Of a stretch of 64,000 bases of DNA, positions 58,743 to 64,000 are shown piece by piece. The position numbers were made by a program, and so were the translations under genes. The DNA is from Ilyomonas sp964249755 (GTDB taxonomy: Bacteria > Bacteroidota > Bacteroidia > Chitinophagales > Chitinophagaceae), in assembly GCA_964249755.1 (NCBI GenBank), contig CAXUDB010000001.1:62001-126000 (forward strand). The letters run 5' to 3'. Positions within the stretch are counted from its first letter, which is position 1. Every line of letters starts with the position of its first letter. The notes below the pieces were generated by a model, which had not been told where the DNA came from, did no database searches, and saw nothing but the letters and a program-made list of their open reading frames with translations.

Positions 58743-58845
58743 CCTGTTACACCTAAGGCGCGCCGGCCCGGACGGATGCGTGGAGCGATCATGCCGTCCT
58801 TGATCTTTTTTGCTTCTTTTTTCCATCAAGGGAAAAAAAGAAGAA
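58743..58845. repeat. 103-bp structured repeat, copy 2
   Basis: This copy has the same head (AAGGCGCGCCGGCCCGG) and the same hairpin tail as the copy at 56728-56830. The first stem is GGACGG (58770-58775) with CCGTCC (58794-58799), so four consecutive base pairs differ from copy 1 while pairing is kept. It lies in the spacer upstream of the oxidoreductase gene. Confidence 0.85.
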
Positions 58846-58972
58846 ATGGATATTGCATGGAAGGGGAACGCAAAAATATCTCGTACAATTGAAGCTGTTG
58901 TTTTTCTTATCTCCTCTTCTCTCGCGAAGCATTCAATACTGATAAGTAATGTCTTAGTTTAAAAGCAATCGT

Positions 58973-59062
58973 CGTCATTCTGTCCCTACACAGTGTAAAG
59001 TCCCCCTGCATAATATCTTACATATCTGACTTCATGCATCGAATGGCTTTATGCAGAATCTG
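58973..59062. repeat. Decayed REP-like unit
   Basis: CGTCATTCTG at the left and GGCTTTATGCAGAATCTG at the right differ by one and two bases from the ends of the REP-like arm, in the same orientation. The inside (about 60 bp) shows no likeness. It lies just before the 3' end of the DUF4139 gene. Confidence 0.65.
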
Positions 59063-59097
59063 ATAAATGTGTAAAACAAACAGTCCAAGCTGGGGCA

Positions 59098-60912
59098 CTA
59101 CTCATACACATTAATCACTTTTTCCTTCGGATATTTCACTTCATAAGAAAACCGAAGCTTCCTGCTCTCATTCGGCGCCAGCGATAAGCGCCAAGATAAT
59201 CCACCAGTTTCTTTCGCCACCGTTGCACCCGCACTCTCCGTCAGTTCCACTTCAATCTCCTTGTTGGTGCTTACCGGGTATTGGTCTTTCAGCAGCATCG
59301 CCACCGTTTCGGCTTTGTTGTTCTTCACCGTTATTTCATAAGTAAACTTCTGCAGTTTGTTACTTCCCAAAAACTTAATGCTGCTGTAGTCCGATAGTTT
59401 CCTCCGCTCCACCACTACTCTTTTGTCTTGCCCCAGCGTAAGGTTTAGTGTATCGCTGGGGCTGTTTGGGTTGATGAATGTTTTGCCTGTATAAGTTCCT
59501 TCCAGAATGATGTTCGCTTCGCCCGGCAGCAGGTTCAGTTTCTCCCAATCTGAAATCTTTGCCAGCAAATACGTTTCCTCATCCTGTTTCGGCACAGCAT
59601 AGTGTTGATACACTGCCGCTACATCAAGTGTTTGCAGCGTGGCAGTTTGTTCTTTGCCATTGGTAGGCACATCCAGCGGAATATCTATCGCAAAGTTCAC
59701 CGTAAGTGTTTTACCTGTCACGGCAACATAATCTCCAAGCTCGTTTTTCAGTTCCACCACCGTAGCGCCACCTGCAGCCACATCGCCATACGTCGCTTTA
59801 GCTTCATTCACTTTCAATTTGTTCAGGCTTTTGATCGCATTCGGGTCAATCTGCCGAAACGCTTCGGCACTGATGATGTTTCCATTCACAACATATACCG
59901 GCGGGGGCGGTGGTGCGGCAGCTTCTATACCATCGTCCTTGCGCTGCGTTCCATAACCCACCACAACCTCGTCTAAAGAAGGAACTGATACACCTGCCAC
60001 TCTGCCTGTCAGCATAGATTTATAGGCATTATTTTCCGTAGCAAATGGATTTACGTAGCCCAAAAACCAGGAAGACAAATCCGGTGCTGTTTTCTTTTGC
60101 GAGGGCGTAGCCGTAGAAAGCGACAGCTTCACTGCTTTCCAGTCAATGCCGGTCGTCTGCACAATCTTGGCTTTGTAAAATAGCTTCAGCGGCTGCAAAA
60201 TGTTATCTGCTCTCACATCATAATATGGCGTCCAGTAAGCATTCCGCGCTATGTAGGAAATCGTAAATTCGGCTTTCGTTGCCATCGCTGCATTCAGTTG
60301 AAGCGTCAATCGTCCTGCGGTGCTGGTGTTTTTCTTTTGTTCTTCTTTTATCTGGCTGTCCAGTTTGTTCGCCAAAGCCACTGTTTTTGTTCTGCGCTCG
60401 GTTTGTTGCGCCAGCGTATTCTGTAGCTCTGTCCACTTGGCGGCATAATAGTCCATCAGCTTTTGCAGTTCTGCCACGCTCAGCCCCGTTTGCACACCTT
60501 TTATATCGCGGTTCAGTTTCAGCACTTCCAGCAGTTCATTGGTGTTGCTTATGGCAGCATCCAGCCTGCCCACGGCTTCCCACACCTTTTCCAGCGAGTC
60601 CTGCAACGCTTGCTGGTGCTGCGTTACAGCATTACTCACCATATAATCTCTCGAAAACTCCCAATGCAGAATAGTGACGGAAGAAGGCGCTTTTATTTGT
60701 ATGCTGTTGCTGTCTATGTTATTGCTGATGTTGTCTATAATCAGCTCGCTGCTGCCTCCTTTTATTTGTGCGGTTGCGGTATGTGTCATCTCCGCGCCGG
60801 AGCGATACACAGTTACTCCTTTCAGGCTCGCCCCTACTTCGTTTCTTTCATCAGCAGCCTGTGTTTGGATAAGAAAAAGACCCAGGCAGGCAGTCATCAA
60901 TAATCGCTTCAT
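59098..60912 (-). CDS. DUF4140/DUF4139 (MuiA-like) protein with TonB-plug-like insertion
   Basis: ATG 60912 gives 604 residues with a signal peptide (RLLMTACLGLFLIQTQA). The N-terminal DUF4140 domain covers about 30-130 (GVTVYRSGAEMTHTA) and is followed by a coiled coil to about 195. The DUF4139 domain starts ISYIARNAYWTPYYDVRA and runs to the end (LSLAPNESRKLRFSYEVKYP in part). About residues 300-389 are foreign to the family: LTGRVAGVSV, LDEVVVGYGTQRK, PVYVVNGNIISAEAFRQIDP in part and IKSLNKLKVNEAKATYGD resemble the plug region of SusC-type TonB receptors. The role is unknown; MuiA was linked to mucoidy in Serratia. Confidence 0.87.
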   Translation of the reverse strand: MKRLLMTACLGLFLIQTQAADERNEVGASLKGVTVYRSGAEMTHTATAQIKGGSSELIIDNISNNIDSNSIQIKAPSSVTILHWEFSRDYMVSNAVTQHQQALQDSLEKVWEAVGRLDAAISNTNELLEVLKLNRDIKGVQTGLSVAELQKLMDYYAAKWTELQNTLAQQTERRTKTVALANKLDSQIKEEQKKNTSTAGRLTLQLNAAMATKAEFTISYIARNAYWTPYYDVRADNILQPLKLFYKAKIVQTTGIDWKAVKLSLSTATPSQKKTAPDLSSWFLGYVNPFATENNAYKSMLTGRVAGVSVPSLDEVVVGYGTQRKDDGIEAAAPPPPPVYVVNGNIISAEAFRQIDPNAIKSLNKLKVNEAKATYGDVAAGGATVVELKNELGDYVAVTGKTLTVNFAIDIPLDVPTNGKEQTATLQTLDVAAVYQHYAVPKQDEETYLLAKISDWEKLNLLPGEANIILEGTYTGKTFINPNSPSDTLNLTLGQDKRVVVERRKLSDYSSIKFLGSNKLQKFTYEITVKNNKAETVAMLLKDQYPVSTNKEIEVELTESAGATVAKETGGLSWRLSLAPNESRKLRFSYEVKYPKEKVINVYE

Positions 60913-61052
60913 GTTATGGTTTTGGCTGAAGGATGCAAGAGAACGGAAGATTACATAATACACAGTAAAATCCTGCTATTGCCTGCTTTTCATTGCGGTA
61001 CGATTTTATATGTAATTAACCCAGGCTGGCACCACAAAAGCCAGGATGTTAT

Positions 61053-61322
61053 ATGGACGAAAAACAATCACAGGACAAAAGCTCTACAGATAGCAAGAAA
61101 GCTTACGGTCAGGATCCCGACCGCTACAGCGCTGGCTATGGTTCCTTCCGCGAGGATGAATATGAAAAAAAAGAAGGCAGCACACCAACCGGGCAAACCA
61201 ATGAAGCCAATATTAAAGAAGGCATGAACGAAGCTGAAGATAAAAGCACCGTAAGTGATACGTCATCACCTTCCGGTACAGTATCCGATAAGGATACCGA
61301 TACCAACAGCAACGCATCATAA
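61053..61322 (+). CDS. Small hydrophilic, probably disordered protein
   Basis: An 89-residue protein made almost only of polar residues (Ser, Thr, Asp, Glu, Lys, Gly), with DPDRYSAGYGSFREDEYE as its only aromatic block. There is no signal peptide, membrane segment or recognised domain. The composition resembles stress-related disordered proteins, but no function can be given. It is preceded by 140 bp after the divergent DUF4139 gene and followed by a strong hairpin, which supports that it is a real gene. Confidence 0.65.
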   Translation: MDEKQSQDKSSTDSKKAYGQDPDRYSAGYGSFREDEYEKKEGSTPTGQTNEANIKEGMNEAEDKSTVSDTSSPSGTVSDKDTDTNSNAS

Positions 61323-61385
61323 CCGGAGCATTAGTCGGTTAGGTATAAAGCATCGCAAACGTTTTTTCTACGCTGCTGCCAATAA

Positions 61386-61418
61386 CAAAGGCGGATGAAT
61401 GTGAATCATCCGCCTTTG
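61386..61418. terminator. Hairpin terminator
   Basis: CAAAGGCGGATGA (61386-61398) pairs with TCATCCGCCTTTG (61406-61418), followed by TTTTTC. It lies between the small hydrophilic gene and the converging HxlR gene. Confidence 0.9.
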
Positions 61419-61448
61419 TTTTTCTTATAAAAAAAGAAGAAAGGTTAG

Positions 61449-61841
61449 CTACCCAACTGCATCATGCTCCTTCAGACTCTCCGTTCTTATTTTCTCGCGG
61501 TGCAACATACCCCACTCACGCAAAGCCTGAAGCACATCACCCAGCGTATCACTGTATTCTGTTATTTGGTATTCCACCGTTACGGGTGTTTGGGTAAATA
61601 TAGTTCGCTTCACAAACCCGTTCAGTTCCAGCTCCTTCAATTCGTTCGATAGCACCTTAGCCGAAATACCGGGGATGGTGCGCTGCAACTCATTAAAACG
61701 CTTGGCACCATCGCGCAGCGCCAGAATAATCCGAAGCTTCCATTTGCCGCCAATGGCATATAGGGCATCGCCTACGGCAGCCAGGCTGCGGGTGCATTCT
61801 TTTTCAGTTACTGGTTGCTGTCTTTCAATACAATTCATCAT
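61449..61841 (-). CDS. HxlR-family transcriptional regulator
   Basis: A 130-residue winged-helix regulator (ATG 61841, or ATG 61838 one codon later). The family core is AVGDALYAIGGKWKLRIILA in part (about 22-41), RFNELQRTIPGISAKVLSNE in part (48-67) and LKELELNGFVKRTIF. It has cysteines at Cys4 and Cys16; in several HxlR proteins an N-terminal cysteine senses electrophiles or oxidants. It is divergent from a DoxX-like gene with a palindromic operator candidate between them, the usual layout for a local repressor. Confidence 0.93.
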   Translation of the reverse strand: MMNCIERQQPVTEKECTRSLAAVGDALYAIGGKWKLRIILALRDGAKRFNELQRTIPGISAKVLSNELKELELNGFVKRTIFTQTPVTVEYQITEYSDTLGDVLQALREWGMLHREKIRTESLKEHDAVG

Positions 61842-61864
61842 ACCATATCTGTTTACGCTTACAC

Positions 61865-61884
61865 AAAGGTAAGCACTTACCTTT
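61865..61884. promoter_or_regulatory. Probable HxlR operator
   Basis: AAAGGTAAG and CTTACCTTT are 9-bp inverted arms with a 2-bp centre, in the 105-bp spacer between the divergent hxlR-like and DoxX-like genes. A second, weaker site (AGTATACTGCTTACT, 61885-61899) follows. Confidence 0.7.
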
Positions 61885-61918
61885 AGTATACTGCTTACTT
61901 TTTGTAACCTGGTGGTGA

Positions 61919-61926
61919 TAGCTTTG
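61919..61926 (+). promoter_or_regulatory. Predicted -7 box of the DoxX-like gene
   Basis: TAGCTTTG matches TAnnTTTG and lies 20 bp before the ATG at 61947. A TTTG at 61901-61904 is only 14 nt upstream, shorter than the usual 19, so the upstream box is uncertain. Confidence 0.5.
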
Positions 61927-61946
61927 CATTCATAAATAACAACAAT

Positions 61947-62348
61947 ATGAAAGCAACAAAAATTGCCTATTGGATATCTACCGTCTTATTATCGCTGATG
62001 ATGACGTTTTCAGCCTATGCATATTTAACTCAACCCGCCATAAAAGACGCCTTTCAGCATCTCGGCTTTCCCGATTATTTCCGGATTGAACTGGCTGTGG
62101 CGAAACTGATTGGTGTTGCGGTGCTTTTGATTCCTTCCCTACAAAAGATCAAGGAATGGGCGTATGCAGGTTTCGTCATTGTTTTTATCTCGGCATTCAT
62201 TGCGCACTCGGCTTCCGGAGATCCGGTGTCCATGCGCATCATGCCTTTCGTAGCATTGGCATTACTATCGGTTTCTTATTTTACATACAACAAAAAAAGT
62301 AAAACAGAAGTTCACCCGTCTTCTTTACCGAAAGCTGCTTTCGTATAA
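61947..62348 (+). CDS. DoxX-like membrane protein
   Basis: A 133-residue inner-membrane protein with four hydrophobic segments (about 8-27, 48-66, 72-90, 96-113). The pattern FRIELAVAKLIGVAVLLIPS in part, KEWAYAGFVIVFISAF and HSASGDPVSMRIMPF is characteristic of DoxX-like family 2. Members are often placed next to redox-responsive HxlR regulators, as here, and are linked with quinone or thiol stress; the biochemical role is unknown. It shares a regulatory spacer with the divergent HxlR gene. Confidence 0.9.
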   Translation: MKATKIAYWISTVLLSLMMTFSAYAYLTQPAIKDAFQHLGFPDYFRIELAVAKLIGVAVLLIPSLQKIKEWAYAGFVIVFISAFIAHSASGDPVSMRIMPFVALALLSVSYFTYNKKSKTEVHPSSLPKAAFV

Positions 62349-62397
62349 CTAACTATCGCCTGCCATATAAAGTGTAAACTTTAAAAATGGTAACAAC

Positions 62398-62538
62398 ATG
62401 AAACGAATTTTTACAACCGGCATCGTACTGCTCGTTTTATTCTTCACCTCTTGTGCACACAGTTACTATCCTGAGCCGGTAGTAGCCGATAAACAAATGG
62501 CGACTCCTGTTCACAATGTGAATAATATTTTCAATTAA
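62398..62538 (+). CDS. Small lipoprotein (46 residues)
   Basis: A short gene with a complete lipoprotein signal: MKRIFTTGIVLLVLFFTSC with Cys19, then only 27 mature residues (AHSYYPEPVVADKQMATP and a short Asn-rich end). ATG, stop and a terminator hairpin 4 bp after the stop support a real gene. It lies 49 bp downstream of the DoxX-like gene and may belong to the same transcript. No family recognised. Confidence 0.7.
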   Translation: MKRIFTTGIVLLVLFFTSCAHSYYPEPVVADKQMATPVHNVNNIFN

Positions 62539-62541
62539 AAA

Positions 62542-62570
62542 ACCATACCTGCTGCCAAAACAGGTATGGT
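62542..62570 (+). terminator. Hairpin terminator
   Basis: ACCATACCTG (62542-62551) pairs with CAGGTATGGT (62561-62570). It closes the DoxX-like/small lipoprotein unit. Confidence 0.82.
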
Positions 62571-62791
62571 AATTACTTATTGGCAACTCCCGGATTTTGC
62601 TTTTGCAACATCCGGGTTTTATTTTACCTCATCTCTGGTTGCACATATTGATCCCACCCGTTTTGCCTGCTTTTCTTTTTGTAAAAGCATCATTTATTTT
62701 AGTCAATATTAAATCTGTATTAATTAATTGTTACGTACATTCGGTATTCTTGTCACTAATACCTTCTTTACAAGTGCCGTTAACCAACAAA

Positions 62792-63580
62792 TTGAAAACA
62801 TCCCACTTTGTCCGTCTTGAGTCTGAGACAGTGGCTTCTTCGCCTACAATCAGCTTCAGGGGCAAATCTATAGCCATTGTTCTTTATGTAATTACAGCTT
62901 TGCTGCTTGCTGCCAGCGCAGCCGGCGATTACCTGTGGGAGAAATACTCCATTCAAAACCATTTTGTAGAAAGGTACATCGACTTTTTTTATCTGAGTAA
63001 AGAGAACAATCTGCCCACTTTGTTTTCTGTCCTTTTGCTCCTCTCCGTTTCCGGTCTTTGTTTCCTCATTTTTAAAATAACGGCGCAGGAAAAAGGACAC
63101 AAAGGGATGCGCGTGTACTGGCTTGCTCTAAGCCTGATGTTTATTTTTCTTGGTCTGGATGAAGGGCTGCAAATTCACGACAGGATCAGCCATGTGAAGC
63201 CGGTAGAAGCTATTTCGAAAGAAAGTTCCTTTTTTTATTATGGATGGGCTGTGCCTTATGCCATTGGTGTACTGATAACCGGGTTTCTTTTTCTTCGCTT
63301 CCTGTTTAGCTTGCCATTGAAGGTGCGCCGGCGCTTTATTATCGCCGGAGTGATATATGTAACCGGCGCTTTAGGTTTTGAGTTCATCGAAAGCTGGGCG
63401 CATGTTCAGTATGGAAAAGACGGCATACTGGAACGCACGCTGTGCACGGTAGAAGAAACGCTGGAAATGGTAGGTGCCATCCTGTTCATCCACGCTCTCC
63501 TCGATTATATTGGTTCGTCGAAAGCCTGGTTCTCATTCAGCAGGCCGGAAACGCAACCCAAACTGTCAGCTTCTGCCTAA
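62792..63580 (+). CDS. Six-helix membrane protein, function unknown
   Basis: The frame has no ATG at its 5' end. TTG 62792 and GTG 62831 are reasonable starts; an earlier TTG at 62597 would add an unlikely 65 residues. From TTG 62792 the protein has 262 residues with six transmembrane segments (from SIAIVLYVITALLLAASAAG to the one before LLDYIGSS). Conserved-looking polar groups sit at membrane edges: GLDEGLQIHDR, GFEFIESWAHV and VEETLEMVG. Acidic and histidine residues at such places suggest an enzyme or metal-binding membrane protein, but I do not know the family. Single gene, converging with the DUF1080 gene. Confidence 0.72.
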   Translation: MKTSHFVRLESETVASSPTISFRGKSIAIVLYVITALLLAASAAGDYLWEKYSIQNHFVERYIDFFYLSKENNLPTLFSVLLLLSVSGLCFLIFKITAQEKGHKGMRVYWLALSLMFIFLGLDEGLQIHDRISHVKPVEAISKESSFFYYGWAVPYAIGVLITGFLFLRFLFSLPLKVRRRFIIAGVIYVTGALGFEFIESWAHVQYGKDGILERTLCTVEETLEMVGAILFIHALLDYIGSSKAWFSFSRPETQPKLSASA

Positions 63581-63595
63581 ATAAAATCCGGCATT

Positions 63596-64000
63596 TTACT
63601 TTCCTTCAGTAATTACAATATTCCGAAACTCAATCGGGCCATGATCTCCCTGGAATTGTAAAGGTCCCGGCTCGCCTTCCTTACTATCCAGGGCACCACC
63701 TGTAATGCCCGGTATTTCCCGGTTGACAATAACGGTAACACCGTTCAAAGCCACCGTTACCATTCTGCCTGTTAATGTTATGTCGTATGACTGCCATTCG
63801 CCGGCCTTCTTACCCACTTTTTCGCTGGGTGCCAGGAAGCCATACACGGCTCCTAACTGATCTATATCAGGATGTATGCTGTCGCCATCTTCTATCTGCA
63901 CTTCATACCGGCCGCGCAGATACACGCCGCTGTTACTATGCTCAGGATAACGAAACTCTACATGCAGTTTAAAGTCGTTGTACTTGCCATCGCTTACTAA
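63596..64000 (-). CDS. DUF1080 (3-keto-disaccharide hydrolase-like) protein, C-terminal part
   Basis: The 5' end is outside the window; 134 codons are present. The jelly-roll domain is clear: DFKLHVEFRYPEHSNSGVYL in part, RGRYEVQIED, WQSYDITLTGRMVTVALNGV in part and the end PLQFQGDHGPIEFRNIVI in part, which are the standard DUF1080 blocks. Related domains hydrolyse 3-keto-glycosides after oxidation by Gfo/Idh-type enzymes, and one such oxidoreductase (57446-58561) and a xylose-isomerase-like protein (42489-43373) occur in this window, though not adjacent. Confidence 0.93.
   Translation of the reverse strand, partial: LVSDGKYNDFKLHVEFRYPEHSNSGVYLRGRYEVQIEDGDSIHPDIDQLGAVYGFLAPSEKVGKKAGEWQSYDITLTGRMVTVALNGVTVIVNREIPGITGGALDSKEGEPGPLQFQGDHGPIEFRNIVITEGK

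Overview
The window looks like a chromosomal segment of a Bacteroidota bacterium, most likely Chitinophagaceae. The signs are a PorV-like protein beside a PorU2-type C25 sortase, T9SS-type C-terminal domains, many lipoproteins with short lipoboxes, families such as DUF4292 and DUF4139 with typical Bacteroidota partners, and promoters of the TTTG/TAnnTTTG type. I see no phage, insertion sequence, rRNA operon or CRISPR array. There is one tRNA, tRNA-Val(UAC).

Layout. 0-6 kb: cell-envelope and core genes (EnvC/M23, DUF4292 lipoprotein, dut), a DUF433/DUF5615 toxin-antitoxin pair, a left-handed beta-helix acetyltransferase, dnaN. 5-9 kb: metZ, OsmC, an SMR exporter and a glutaminyl cyclase, separated by repeat-rich spacers. 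9-19 kb: housekeeping genes (YihY, mltG, thioesterase, coaD, pyrB, pyrR, thioredoxin-domain protein, beta-helix lipoprotein, kdsA). 19.5-26 kb: PorV-like and PorU2-like genes. 27-30 kb: lon. 30-37.5 kb: a signalling block with a LOV photoreceptor histidine kinase and its receiver, a GAF kinase and a multi-PAS kinase. 37.5-39.5 kb: TetR regulator and ABC1/UbiB kinase. 40-51.5 kb: rpiA, a TolB-like propeller, a xylose-isomerase-like protein, tRNA-Val, clpS-aat, glycosidase, patatin, radical SAM and hydrolase genes. 51.5-57 kb: accessory surface proteins and several repeats. 57-64 kb: oxidoreductase, DUF4139 protein, an HxlR/DoxX divergent pair, small and membrane proteins, and a truncated DUF1080 gene.

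The most unusual content lies between genes. (1) Five tandem arrays share a repeat period of 21 bp although most of their sequences are unrelated: 7752-8215, 20826-20958, 33171-33401, 42298-42381 and 55195-55425. Two of them lie just upstream of the promoters of unrelated-looking proteins that share one architecture, a helical N-terminal part followed by a beta domain (32103-33026 and 55526-56485). (2) A REP/BIME-like palindrome occurs as two 217-bp inverted pairs, one 73-bp single unit and one decayed unit. (3) A 103-bp repeat occurs twice with a stem that covaries at four base pairs. (4) A repeat of about 48 bp occurs four times around lipoprotein genes at 52.8-54.7 kb. These are the best candidates for undescribed systems; all function assigned to them is inference.
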